Shown here piece by piece: positions 8,583 to 16,703 of a stretch of 64,000 nt of DNA. A model generated the notes under the pieces. It ran no database searches. It was not told where the DNA came from and saw nothing but the letters and a program-made list of their open reading frames with translations. Numbering within the stretch: the first letter of the stretch is position 1; each line of letters opens with the position of its first letter. Both the position numbers and the translations under genes were made by a program. The stretch spans positions 930,001 to 994,000 of the forward strand of contig NZ_JAFBCK010000001.1 of assembly GCF_016907695.1 (NCBI RefSeq). The letters run 5' to 3'. Source of the stretch: Actinokineospora baliensis. Its GTDB lineage: Bacteria; Actinomycetota; Actinomycetes; Mycobacteriales; Pseudonocardiaceae.

Positions 8583-8879
8583 ATGGAGCACGAGCACACG
8601 CACCGCCCCAGCGCCAAGAAGGACGCGCACCTGCGCAGGCTGCGCCGGGTGGAGGGGCAGGTACGCGGCCTGCAGCGGATGGTCGACGAGGACGCCTACT
8701 GCATAGATGTGCTCACCCAGGTCTCCGCCGCGACCAAGGCGCTGCAGGCCTTCGCCCTCGAACTGCTCGAGGAGCACATGGCCGGCTGCGTCGTCGACGC
8801 GGCGAGACAGGGCGACGAGGCGGCGGCCGCCAAGGTCAGGGAAGCCGCCGACGCCATCGCCCGGCTGGTCAAGTCCTGA
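8583..8879 (+). CDS. csoR: CsoR-family copper-sensing repressor
   Basis: A 98-aa all-helical metal-sensing repressor. The start MEHEHTHRPS is preferred to the ATG at 8460 because the operator then lies just upstream. KKDAHLRRLRRVEGQVRGL is the family N-terminal helix. The Cu(I) ligand pattern Cys-x(n)-His-x3-Cys is intact: Cys in AYCIDVL, then EEHMAGC. Followed 23 bp later by copZ and then copA, as in classical Cu-efflux operons. The His-rich N-terminal HEHTH may add metal affinity. Confidence 0.95.
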   Translation: MEHEHTHRPSAKKDAHLRRLRRVEGQVRGLQRMVDEDAYCIDVLTQVSAATKALQAFALELLEEHMAGCVVDAARQGDEAAAAKVREAADAIARLVKS

Positions 8880-8902
8880 GGGATCCAGGGAGGAACACCG
8901 AA

Positions 8903-9109
8903 GTGTCCGAGCAGACCGTCTACACCGTCGCCGGGATGACCTGCGGCCACTGCGCCGCGTCGGTCACCGAGGAGCTCACCGCCATCGGCGGGGTCTCCGG
9001 TGTCGAGGTGGACCTGGCCTCCGGCGCGGTCACCGTGACCAGCGCCGCCGAACTCGACCGCGGCACCGTCGCGGCCGCGGTGACCGAGGCCGGGTACCGG
9101 CTGACATGA
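8903..9109 (+). CDS. copZ: CopZ-like copper chaperone
   Basis: A 68-aa heavy-metal-associated domain with the Cu(I)-binding MTCGHC loop near residue 13 and the usual beta-alpha-beta-beta-alpha-beta pattern. Starts at GTG and overlaps the ATPase ATG by ATGA. Expected to carry Cu(I) to the ATPase in the cytosol. Repressed by the upstream CsoR by inference from the operator. Confidence 0.94.
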   Translation: MSEQTVYTVAGMTCGHCAASVTEELTAIGGVSGVEVDLASGAVTVTSAAELDRGTVAAAVTEAGYRLT

Positions 9110-11319
9110 CCACCGTCGAGCGGCCGCCCCAGCGGGTCGAGCTCGCCATCGGCGGGATGACCTGCGCCGCGTGCGCGGGCCGGATCGAACGCAAGCTCAA
9201 CAAGCTCGACGGGGTGCGCGCCTCGGTCAACTTCGCGACCGAGCGCGCCACCGTCGAGGTGCCGCCGGGTTTCCCGACCACGACGCTGGTCGACACCGTG
9301 ACCGGCGCCGGCTACCAGGCCAGCCCGGTGCGCGACGAGCCGGACACCGACACCTCCGTCGACGACGCCAGGACCAGGTTCTGGCTCTCGGCCGCGTTGA
9401 GCGCGCCGGTGATCGCGGTGTCGATGGTCCCGGCGTGGCAGTTCCCGACCTGGCAGTGGTCCGCGCTCGCCCTGTCCTACGTCGTTGTGCTGGTCTGCGC
9501 GTGGCCGTTCCACCGGTCCGCGGCGGTCAACCTGCGCCACGGCGGGGCGACGATGGACACGCTGGTGTCGATGGGCGTGGGCGTGGCCTTCCTGTGGTCG
9601 GTGTACGCGCTGCTGTTCGGCGGCGCGGGCGCGGTGGGCATGCGGCACGAGTTCAGCCTGCTGCCCGCGGCCGACCACGGCCGGGCCGACATCTACTTCG
9701 AGGTGGCCGTCGGCGTCACCACCTTCTTGTTGCTCGGCCGCTGGCTCGAGGCCCGGTCGAAGCGGCGGGCGGGCGCGGCGTTGCGCGCGCTGCTGGCGCT
9801 GGGCGCCAAGGACGTGGCCGTGCTGCGCGACGGCGTCGAGGTGCGGGTGCCGATCGGGGCGCTGGGCGTCGGCGAGCTGTTCGTGGTCAGACCCGGCGAG
9901 AAGATCGCGACCGACGGCGTCGTCGAGGAGGGCTCGTCCGCGGTCGACCGGGCGCTGGTCACCGGTGAGTCCGTCCCCGAGGAGGTCGGCCCCGGCGCGA
10001 CCGTGGTCGGCGGGACGGTCAACACCAGCGGCCGGTTAGTGGTGCGGGCAAGCCGGGTCGGTGCGGACACGCAGCTCGCGCAGATGGCCCGGCTGGTCGA
10101 GCGGGCGCAGACCGGCAAGGCCCAGGTGCAGCGGCTCGCCGACCGGATCTCCGCGGTGTTCGTGCCGGTGGTCCTGGTGATCTCGGCGATCACGTTGGCG
10201 GGCTGGCTGGTCTCGGGCGCCTCCGGGGACGCGGCGGTGACGGCGGCGGTCGCGGTGCTGGTGATCGCCTGCCCGTGCGCGTTGGGGTTGGCGACGCCGA
10301 CCGCGCTGCTGGTCGGCACCGGGCGCGGCGCGCAGCTGGGGATCCTGGTGAAGGGCCCGGAGGTGCTGGAGTCGACCCGCCGGGTGACGACGGTGGTGCT
10401 GGACAAGACCGGCACGATCACCACCGGCCGGATGTCGGTGGTGGACGTGGTGCCCGCGCCGGGGGTCGACGCCGAGCACCTGCTGCGGTTGGCGGGGGCC
10501 GTCGAGTCGGCTTCGGAGCACCCGGTGGCGAAGGCGATCGCGGCGCGAGCGGCGAGCCCGGCCCAGGTGGCGGACTTTCGCAACGCCGAGGGGCTCGGGG
10601 TGACCGGGGTCGTCGACGGCGTGGCAGTGGTCGTCGGGCGGCCACGGTTGTTGGCACAGCACGGGATCGAGCTGCCCGCCGAGCTGTCGGCGGCGTTGGC
10701 CGAGTCCGAGGCGCTCGGCCGCACGGTGGTCGCGGCGGCGGCGGGCGGTGCCGCGCTGGGGGTGATCTCGGTGGCGGACACGGTGAAGCCGACCAGCGCC
10801 GAGGCGATCTCCCGGCTGCGCGCGCTCGGTCTGCGGCCGGTGCTGCTGACCGGCGACAACGAGCGGGTGGCGACCGCGATCGCGGCGCAGGTCGGGATCA
10901 CCGACGTCATCGCCGAGGTGCTGCCGGAGGAGAAGGTGGCCGCGGTCGAGCGGTTGCGCGCCGCCGGTGCCGTGGTCGCGATGGTCGGCGACGGGGTGAA
11001 CGACGCGCCCGCGCTGGCCGCCGCCGACCTCGGCCTGGCCATGGGGACCGGGGCGGACGCGGCGATCGAGGCCAGCGACCTGACGATCGTGCGCGGTGAC
11101 CCCCGGCTGGCCGCCGACGCCATCGCGCTGTCCCGGCGGACCCTGGGGACGATCAAGGGGAACCTGTTCTGGGCCTTCGCCTACAACGTCGCTGGCATCC
11201 CGCTGGCGGCGTTCGGCCTGCTCAACCCCATGATCGCCGGGGCGGCGATGGCGCTGTCGAGCGTGTTCGTGGTGGCCAACAGCCTGCGGTTGCGCGGGTT
11301 CAGCCCTACGGGCGGGTAA
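9106..11319 (+). CDS. copA: Copper-exporting P1B-type ATPase
   Basis: A 737-aa P1B ATPase that pumps Cu(I) out across the membrane. In order: one N-terminal metal-binding domain (MTCAAC near residue 20), membrane helices with the transport motif ACPCALGLATP, the phosphorylation motif DKTGTITTG, the actuator motif VTGES, the nucleotide-binding EHPVAKAI, and the hinge GDGVNDAPAL. CPC plus the HP motif marks the Cu(I)/Ag(I) subgroup. The true start is the ATG overlapping copZ; the frame is open further upstream but that part is out of phase with copZ coding. Length is normal for the family. Confidence 0.96.
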   Translation: MTTVERPPQRVELAIGGMTCAACAGRIERKLNKLDGVRASVNFATERATVEVPPGFPTTTLVDTVTGAGYQASPVRDEPDTDTSVDDARTRFWLSAALSAPVIAVSMVPAWQFPTWQWSALALSYVVVLVCAWPFHRSAAVNLRHGGATMDTLVSMGVGVAFLWSVYALLFGGAGAVGMRHEFSLLPAADHGRADIYFEVAVGVTTFLLLGRWLEARSKRRAGAALRALLALGAKDVAVLRDGVEVRVPIGALGVGELFVVRPGEKIATDGVVEEGSSAVDRALVTGESVPEEVGPGATVVGGTVNTSGRLVVRASRVGADTQLAQMARLVERAQTGKAQVQRLADRISAVFVPVVLVISAITLAGWLVSGASGDAAVTAAVAVLVIACPCALGLATPTALLVGTGRGAQLGILVKGPEVLESTRRVTTVVLDKTGTITTGRMSVVDVVPAPGVDAEHLLRLAGAVESASEHPVAKAIAARAASPAQVADFRNAEGLGVTGVVDGVAVVVGRPRLLAQHGIELPAELSAALAESEALGRTVVAAAAGGAALGVISVADTVKPTSAEAISRLRALGLRPVLLTGDNERVATAIAAQVGITDVIAEVLPEEKVAAVERLRAAGAVVAMVGDGVNDAPALAAADLGLAMGTGADAAIEASDLTIVRGDPRLAADAIALSRRTLGTIKGNLFWAFAYNVAGIPLAAFGLLNPMIAGAAMALSSVFVVANSLRLRGFSPTGG

Positions 11320-11512
11320 CCCGGGTGCGGCGTACGGCCGGGCGGCGGCGTTCGCGCAGGTCACCAGCGGTGAGAAGGCCACGAGGCAAGGCGAACACCA
11401 GGTGAACATTGACGGCAATTTTTCCCGGTCGAGCCCTCCCGCCCAAGCCGGTGCACGTGCAACAATCGAATCGCTGACACACCCCCGGTCAGCACCTGTG
11501 GAGATCCCCTCC

Positions 11513-11545
11513 GGCCCCCGCGTTCCTCCCCCTGGCGCGGGGGCC
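11513..11545 (+). terminator. Possible terminator hairpin after the copper operon
   Basis: 10-bp perfect stem GGCCCCCGCG/CGCGGGGGCC with a 13-base loop, about 195 bp after copA. No U-tract, as is common in high-GC actinobacteria. The rest of 11320-11643 shows no gene. Confidence 0.45.
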
Positions 11546-11643
11546 TCTCCATACCCGCAGGTGAACGCGCCGCACCGGCAGAGGTTGCTGTGTCACCGGT
11601 CACAGCGGCTGCGGGCTCGCAACCGGACCGTTATCGTGTCCCG

Positions 11644-11985
11644 GTGCCTTTTCCCTCTTTCGGACGCAGCCGCACCGATCTCAAGGCGGTCGGCACCAGC
11701 ACTGGTCGCCACCGCACCGTCGGGCAGCAGCAGGCCGAGGAAACCCTCCCCGACCACGAGCTCGAGTCGTACCTCGCGGCGCTCTCGCCCGACACCGACG
11801 CCGAGACCACCGGTTCCGGCCGCCGCTTCGGCTCGGCCGAGGTCTACCAACTGCGCCTGTCGCTGATGGCGACCGAGCAGCTGCGCGAACTCGCCGCCTA
11901 CCGGCAGACCTCGCCGATGGCGCTGGCCCAGGAGTGGGTCATGCAGCGGTTGGAGTGGGAAGCCCAGCAACTGCAGCGCCGCTGA
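11644..11985 (+). CDS. Small putative ribbon-helix-helix protein
   Basis: About 113 aa from GTG; an in-frame ATG at 11590 would add 18 residues. The N-terminal half is polar and acidic. The C-terminal part (AEVYQLRLSLMATEQLRELA, then YRQTSPMALAQEWVMQRLEW) reads like a CopG/Arc-type ribbon-helix-helix: a strand, then two helices. Such proteins are often DNA-binding or antitoxin-like, but no toxin gene is adjacent and the assignment rests on pattern alone. Convergent with the cold-shock gene, sharing a terminator. Confidence 0.55.
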   Translation: MPFPSFGRSRTDLKAVGTSTGRHRTVGQQQAEETLPDHELESYLAALSPDTDAETTGSGRRFGSAEVYQLRLSLMATEQLRELAAYRQTSPMALAQEWVMQRLEWEAQQLQRR

Positions 11986-12016
11986 CCGCCCCACCACACA
12001 CCGCCCCCGACTGTCG

Positions 12017-12048
12017 ATGGGCCCCGAACCTCGCGGTTCGGGGCCCAT
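12017..12048. terminator. Bidirectional terminator
   Basis: Perfect 14-bp stem ATGGGCCCCGAACC/GGTTCGGGGCCCAT with a TCGC tetraloop between two convergent genes (stops at 11985 and 12073). Strong enough to serve both strands. Confidence 0.8.
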
Positions 12049-12072
12049 CTGTTCACATCCGGAGCGGAAGAA

Positions 12073-12276
12073 CTACAGCGGGATGACGTTGGTGGCCTGC
12101 GGACCCTTGGTGCCCTGTCCGACTTCGAACTCGACCCGCTGGTTCTCCTCGAGGGTGCGGAAGCCCTTGCTCTGGATCTCCGAGTAGTGCACGAAGACAT
12201 CGGCGCCGCCGTTGTCCTGCGCGATGAAGCCGAAGCCCTTCTCGGAGTTGAACCACTTGACAGTGCCCTGTGCCAT
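12073..12276 (-). CDS. Cold-shock protein (CspA family)
   Basis: A 67-aa single cold-shock domain that binds single-stranded RNA/DNA as a chaperone. The RNP1 motif KGFGFIAQ and the RNP2 motif DVFVHYSEI are intact, with the usual start [15 protein letters not shown] lies about 8 bp upstream of the ATG, so the longer in-frame extension to 12462 is rejected. Confidence 0.96.
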   Translation of the reverse strand: MAQGTVKWFNSEKGFGFIAQDNGGADVFVHYSEIQSKGFRTLEENQRVEFEVGQGTKGPQATNVIPL

Positions 12277-12656
12277 AAACCTGCCTCCATCGCAGGAGCA
12301 TGGGGCTGCACCGTGCAACCCCGGGCCGCCCTCGGGCGATGCTCCCGCCCACTGCAGCGGAGAAGCAGCGCGCCCGCGTCGTCGTTCCGCGAGCGTGTAT
12401 CGCACGAACACAGAAACCCACGGCCTGCAAGCGAAAGCGTATCGGCTCACCCCTGGCCGCACTACTGCCTGACGGGCGCTCAGCTAGCCCAAGCGGGTGA
12501 TCTCCACCGGTACGCTCCGCAATGGCGAAATCGCTCTCCGAATTGCCCGCCAGCGCCAGAAAAAGTGATGCGGGTCACAAATAACGTGGCCAACTATCCC
12601 GGCCGCCACGGCGTCGTTAGTGGTGTCGGATGGCTTGTGGGGGAAGGGAAGTCGCG
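12277..12656. other. Divergent intergenic region (cold-shock leader and transpeptidase promoter)
   Basis: About 380 bp between divergent genes. Cold-shock mRNAs often carry long regulatory 5' leaders, and the minus-strand half may serve that role. It becomes AT-richer near 12520-12600, where a plus-strand promoter for the transpeptidase is likely. No gene supported. Confidence 0.4.
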
Positions 12657-13859
12657 ATGGGCGCGTGGAGCGGTCGGCGGGGGCTGGTGGTGGGTCTGGC
12701 CGGTACGGCGTTGGTCGCCGTGCTTGGGCTGAGCGGGTGCACCTCGGGGGAATCCATCGCGGCGACCGGGACGGGCGGCGAGCGGCAGAGCACCGAGGCC
12801 CCGGCGAAGCCGCCCGCCAAGGTGACCGCCACGCCTGCCGCCAACACCAAGGACGCGAGCCCGGCCGGTCCGATCACGGTGGTCGTCGCCGACGGCACAC
12901 TGGACACCGTCTCGCTGACCAACGCCGAAGGCAAGCAGGTCAAGGGAGAACTGGCGGCGGACAAGAAGACGTGGACGGTCGCCGAGCACCTCGGGTACGG
13001 CAAGACCTACACCTGGGCGGGCAGCGCGCTGGGCACCGACGGCAAGACCGTGCCGGTGTCCGGGACGTTCACCACCGTCAAGCCCAAGCGGACCGCCAAG
13101 GCGAGCCTCAACACCGGTGACGGGCAGACCTACGGGATCGCCATGCCGGTCGCGGTCGTGTTCGACGCGCCGGTGAAGGACAAGGCGGCCGTGCAGAAGG
13201 CCATGACGGTCACCACCACCCCGGAGAACGTCGGCGAGTGGGCGTGGCTGGACGACAACACCGCGCACTGGCGGCCCAAGGAGTACTGGCAGCCCGGCAC
13301 CAAGGTCGAGGTGAAGGTCGGCATCTACGGCGTCGACCTCGGCGGCGGCACCTACGGCCGCGACGACGTGACCTCCTCCTTCAGCATCGGCCGCGCCCAG
13401 GTCGTCAAGGCCGACACCCAGACCCACCGCATGGTCGTCTACCGCGACGGCGCCGTCATCCACGACTTCCCGGCCTCGATGGGCCTGGAGTCCGACCCGG
13501 GCCGGGTCACCAAGAGCGGCACGCACGTGGTGATGAGCAAGCACGCCAGCTACGGCATGACCAACCCCAAGTACGGCTACACCAACGTCGTCGTCCCCTG
13601 GGCGGTCCGCGTCTCCAACAACGGCGAGTTCGTCCACGGCTACGCCCCCTCCATCCCGGACCAGGGCAAGCGCAACGTCTCCCACGGTTGCGTGAACCTC
13701 GCCCCCGCCAACGCCAAGCTCTACTACGACTCGGCCCTGGTCGGCGACCCGGTCGAGATCACCGGCTCCAACCAGCAACTGAGCAGGGCCGACGGCGACT
13801 ACTACGACTGGGCCCTGACCTGGGACAAGTGGACCGCCATGTCCGCCATCGCGAACTGA
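12657..13859 (+). CDS. Lipoprotein L,D-transpeptidase (Ldt/YkuD)
   Basis: About 400 aa from MGAWSGRRG, with GGGAAGG a few bases upstream. The signal peptide ends in the lipobox LSGC near residue 28, so the protein is lipid-anchored outside the membrane. Two immunoglobulin-like domains follow (residues about 80-250), then the YkuD catalytic domain with HGYAPSIPDQGKRNVSHGC; the Cys is the nucleophile and His/Gly complete SHGCVN. It makes 3-3 cross-links in peptidoglycan. Domain order matches mycobacterial LdtMt2-type enzymes. Confidence 0.94.
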   Translation: MGAWSGRRGLVVGLAGTALVAVLGLSGCTSGESIAATGTGGERQSTEAPAKPPAKVTATPAANTKDASPAGPITVVVADGTLDTVSLTNAEGKQVKGELAADKKTWTVAEHLGYGKTYTWAGSALGTDGKTVPVSGTFTTVKPKRTAKASLNTGDGQTYGIAMPVAVVFDAPVKDKAAVQKAMTVTTTPENVGEWAWLDDNTAHWRPKEYWQPGTKVEVKVGIYGVDLGGGTYGRDDVTSSFSIGRAQVVKADTQTHRMVVYRDGAVIHDFPASMGLESDPGRVTKSGTHVVMSKHASYGMTNPKYGYTNVVVPWAVRVSNNGEFVHGYAPSIPDQGKRNVSHGCVNLAPANAKLYYDSALVGDPVEITGSNQQLSRADGDYYDWALTWDKWTAMSAIAN

Positions 13860-13871
13860 TCCGGCTCCGCG

Positions 13872-13903
13872 GAGGGGGTGGTCACCACGGTGACCACCCC
13901 CTC
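13872..13903 (+). terminator. Strong terminator hairpin after the transpeptidase
   Basis: 15-bp perfect inverted repeat GAGGGGGTGGTCACC/GGTGACCACCCCCTC starting 13 bp after the stop; loop effectively 2-6 bases. Confidence 0.8.
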
Positions 13904-13930
13904 TGCGCGTTCCAGACTAGGTTGTCCGCC

Positions 13931-14692
13931 ATGGACGACCCGGTTGCCGCTGGCCAACTGGTGGTCCGCGCCTCCGGAGCCGCGGCCGCCCTCATGGCGA
14001 TCGAAGGACGATCCCGCCCGGACCCGCCGCAGATCCAGATCCTCCTGCGCGCCAACGTCCCCCGGATCCCGGAACAAGGCGTCGCCCTCTCCTTCGGCGA
14101 GTGCTCGATCCGCGTCCGCGGCGGCGTGGTCCTGGTAGCGGTGGCGACGGGCAAGCTGTCGGTGGGGATCGCGGAACTGCGGCCGCTGCTGTTCCAACCG
14201 GTGCCGTTGGACCGCGGCCTGCAGGCGCTGGTCGGGTCGTCCGTGGCGCACCTGATCGGCCTGCCCGAGGTGGACCCGCACGGGGCACGCTCGTACGTGC
14301 TGGGGCTCGCGGAACTGGTGCTGCGCGGCGCTTTGCGGACGGAGCTCGACCGGGCGGACGCTCTCGCGACGCGACGGCGGGCCGCTGTGGAGTACATCCG
14401 GGAGCACTTGGCTGATCCGGAGTTGGGGGCTGACCGGATCGCGGAGGCGCTGTTCGTGTCGCGGCGGCGGTTGTACCAGTTGTTTGATGATGGGGAGGGG
14501 GTTTCGGGGCGGATTCGGGCTATGCGGATCGAGCGGGCGCGGGAGCTGTTGGGGGATCCGGCGTTGGGGGTGCGGGGGATCGGGGAGATTTCTCGGCAGT
14601 GCGGGTTCGCGAATGCGGCGCACTTTTCGCGGACGTTTCGGAAGGTGGTGGGGGAGGCGCCTTCGGATTATCGGGAGCGGGTGTTGGGGTGA
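13931..14692 (+). CDS. AraC-family transcriptional regulator
   Basis: A 253-aa regulator. The N-terminal 150 residues form an AraC-type ligand-binding-like region without a recognised ligand. The C-terminal 100 residues hold the two helix-turn-helix units, with RIAEALFVSRRRLYQLFDD in the first and GIGEISRQCGFANAAHFSR in the second. The latter, with HFSRTFRKVVGEAPSDYR, is the AraC signature. ATG at 13931. No obvious target operon nearby; the following 500 bp are repeats. Confidence 0.88.
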   Translation: MDDPVAAGQLVVRASGAAAALMAIEGRSRPDPPQIQILLRANVPRIPEQGVALSFGECSIRVRGGVVLVAVATGKLSVGIAELRPLLFQPVPLDRGLQALVGSSVAHLIGLPEVDPHGARSYVLGLAELVLRGALRTELDRADALATRRRAAVEYIREHLADPELGADRIAEALFVSRRRLYQLFDDGEGVSGRIRAMRIERARELLGDPALGVRGIGEISRQCGFANAAHFSRTFRKVVGEAPSDYRERVLG

Positions 14693-14804
14693 CTAGCGGT
14701 TGTCCACAACGTGCTTGGTTGTCCACAGGCTCGTCTTGCTGCTCCCGGTTTGTCGGCGCGCCTCGGTAGGATGGGAATCGGGGGCTGCTGGGGTAGATGA
14801 TCTT

Positions 14805-14974
14805 CGGCTCGCCTTCGGCATTGCGACACGGACCCGTCGTGGAGCGGAGTGCTCGATGGGGCCAGTCGGCTCGCGACCTGGACCCGTGGTGGAGCGGTGT
14901 GCTTGATGGGGCGCGGTCGGCTCGCCTTCGGCATCGCGCTGGATCTGCGGTGGTGCGGTGTGCTCGATGGGGCG
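14805..14974. repeat. Three degenerate direct repeats
   Basis: Three diverged copies, 51-62 bp apart, each starting CGGCTCG (14805, 14867, 14918) and ending near GTGCTCGATGGGGC. Full form: CGGCTCGCCTTCGGCAT, then a variable piece, then TGGTGGAGCGGTGTG and the GATGGGGC end. The segment is non-coding by codon use. Confidence 0.7.
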
Positions 14975-15108
14975 AACTTGGTTTGCGCGGGGCCCCTGCG
15001 CCACCCGTGGCAGGACCGCAAAAGCCGGGGCCGAAAAGCATGGCCCTGCAGCGAGGCAAGGCTACGGGCACCGCCACCCCACACAAACCAAGTCCGCCCC
15101 ATCGAGCA
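14961..15108. repeat. Long inverted repeat (25-bp arms)
   Basis: Left arm 14961-14985 begins TGCTCGATGGGGC. Right arm 15084-15108 is its reverse complement with one mismatch (24/25). The arms are 98 bp apart and the left arm is the end of the last direct-repeat copy. No transposase is present. Confidence 0.8.
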
Positions 15109-15122
15109 TTTAGGTGGGCGGC

Positions 15123-15198
15123 TTCCGAGTGTCCAGTGGCCGGGTTGGGTGGTCGGAGTCGGGTGGTTGGGGTGGCACCGGAAGTTCCGAGTGTCCAG
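15123..15198. repeat. Short direct repeat TTCCGAGTGTCCAG
   Basis: Exact 14-bp copies at 15123-15136 and 15185-15198, 62 bp apart, beside the inverted repeat. The spacing equals that between the first two direct repeats further left, suggesting one decayed repeat family. The whole gap 14693-15214 holds no supported gene. Confidence 0.6.
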
Positions 15199-15214
15199 CC
15201 AGCGAAACCGAGGG

Positions 15215-15718
15215 CTAGTCGAACTCTATTGTGGTGATCAATTGGCCTAGGAGGCTGGCCAGTTCCCACCAACCCCTGCCGGTTGGGGAGTGGAGGGTGA
15301 AGATGGCGGCTCGGCGGGTGGTGGGGTTGAGGACCACGGCTTGGAGTTGGCAGCCGGGGGTGGTGGTTATTCGTTCGGCTATTACTACGGGGTAGCCGGT
15401 TTCGGTGCGGGAGTGGGTGATGTCGGTGATGTCGCCCTGGGAGAGGTGGGTGTGGAGGTCTGCCGGGGTGTGTGGGGTGGTTGTCACCACGGCGGTGAGG
15501 AGGGCCGGGTCTGCCGAGGGGTGGGTTACGGCTGCCACCAGACCTGCGCCGCTGGCGTGGGCCAGGTCGGCGGCTTCTTGGGCGGAGTGGGCGAGGCCGG
15601 GGTCGTGGTGGGCGTCGGGGCCTCGGGTGGCTGTGATGAGCGCGAGCAGGTCGGCCGCGGTGTGGGTGGGGGAGTCGAGATTTACCGGGGTGATTCCCTC
15701 GACGGCCGCTAGCTTCAC
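15215..15718 (-). CDS. Hypothetical protein, last gene of WXG/ESX-associated operon
   Basis: 167 aa from GTG, overlapping the upstream stop by GTGA. Not recognised as a known family. No signal peptide or membrane helix. An alpha/beta composition with Thr-rich segments suggests a soluble protein (TAADLLALITATRGPDAHHD near the start, RRAAIFTLHSPTGRGWWEL near the end). By position it may be a chaperone-like partner of the ESX-type proteins, as EspG is in mycobacteria, but no homology to EspG is claimed. Confidence 0.65.
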   Translation of the reverse strand: MKLAAVEGITPVNLDSPTHTAADLLALITATRGPDAHHDPGLAHSAQEAADLAHASGAGLVAAVTHPSADPALLTAVVTTTPHTPADLHTHLSQGDITDITHSRTETGYPVVIAERITTTPGCQLQAVVLNPTTRRAAIFTLHSPTGRGWWELASLLGQLITTIEFD

Positions 15719-16449
15719 CGGGGGAGCTCGGGGATGGTGATCGTGGCGCCCGTTCTCGGCGGTGCGGCCAGGGCTGCGGTGAACGCGGCCATGGCCGACG
15801 GGCGGGGGGTGGGGGTGGTGGGGGCTGTGACCAGGGTGGCCATCGCCGCGGTGGTGGTGGACATGCGGTGGAGCAGGTCGGCGATGGTCTTCATGGGCAC
15901 CGGGGCCTCGTTCGGGTTGCCACGCAGGGAATCCAGCTCGTCGGCGACGGTGTTGGCGGCGTGTTCGTGGTCGGTCGCCAGGGTGCGGGCCTCGCGCAGC
16001 ACCGCCTCCAGCCTGTCCCGCAGGTCGGTCAGCGCCGCCTCCGCCGCCGCGTGTTGGGCTGCGGCGTGCGGTGAGCGGGTGAAGTCGACTTCGTCGCGCC
16101 AGCGGTCGACGTCGTCGGTGGTGTCGGCGATGCGGCGGCGCAGGGCGGTGGCGTCGCGGTCGAGGCGGTCGGCGGTGGACCGGTTGACGGCGATGGTGCG
16201 GGCCCATCCACTGAGGACAGTCGCGGCCCGGCGCAGCTCGACTTCTCGGCCGGGCGCCAAGCGCCGCAGGTGATCCGCGAACCCCTCGGCCGCTTCCCCA
16301 GTCCACCCGGAGACCAGTTCACGACTGCGCGACACCGCGAAGTCCGCTTCCACCAAGGCATCCGCGGCAGCGGTGTACCCACGCGCGAGGTCCGCCACGG
16401 CGTCCGCGTCCCCCGACGCCGGGTCGAACCCGAGCCCCGGGTAACTCAC
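15715..16449 (-). CDS. WXG-like helical protein of the ESX operon
   Basis: 244 aa from GTG (VSYPGLGFDP) overlapping the previous stop. Long amphipathic helices dominate. SGWTGEAAEGFADHLRRL carries a W-x-G-like turn as in WXG100 proteins, followed by an RDEVDFTRS-type helical stretch and coiled-coil-like EAALTDLRDRLEAVLREA. Probably a type VII secretion substrate or substrate partner. The 3' end is Pro/Thr-rich (TAPTTPTPRPSA). Confidence 0.7.
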   Translation of the reverse strand: MSYPGLGFDPASGDADAVADLARGYTAAADALVEADFAVSRSRELVSGWTGEAAEGFADHLRRLAPGREVELRRAATVLSGWARTIAVNRSTADRLDRDATALRRRIADTTDDVDRWRDEVDFTRSPHAAAQHAAAEAALTDLRDRLEAVLREARTLATDHEHAANTVADELDSLRGNPNEAPVPMKTIADLLHRMSTTTAAMATLVTAPTTPTPRPSAMAAFTAALAAPPRTGATITIPELPR

Positions 16450-16703
16450 CCGAGCCGCCGGGCAGCGTCGGAATCCGCGTCCAGGTATCCGTCCCGAGCA
16501 GCCGTGACAGCAGCAGCCGCGCCCTCCAGACCAGCGTTGAGCGAGGTCAGCACCGCACGCGTGTCCGCGGTGAAAGCGGCCACAGCCGAGTTCACCCTGC
16601 CCGGACCCGCGTCGACCTCGGCCAACCCGAACTCTGCAACGGCTGATCGGAGAACCGTTGCCGCAGCGGCCAAATCGGCCGGGTCGACGGTGTAACCGGT
16701 CAT
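16446..16703 (-). CDS. EspC-like small helical type VII secretion-associated protein
   Basis: 85 aa. MTGYTVDPADLAAAATVLRS and the later helix EGAAAAVTAARDGYLDADSD fit the EspC (ESX-secreted) small-protein pattern: two helices separated by a short turn, Ala-rich, no signal peptide. Coupled to its neighbours by 4-bp overlaps on both sides. Confidence 0.7.
   Translation of the reverse strand: MTGYTVDPADLAAAATVLRSAVAEFGLAEVDAGPGRVNSAVAAFTADTRAVLTSLNAGLEGAAAAVTAARDGYLDADSDAARRLG

Noticed and set aside
14805..14974. CRISPR array
   Set aside because: Only three diverged copies, uneven spacing, no conserved short repeat with unique spacers, no cas genes.
14697..15250. Small genes in the repeat region
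   Set aside because: Open frames on both strands are low-complexity and arise from the repeats; no start signals.
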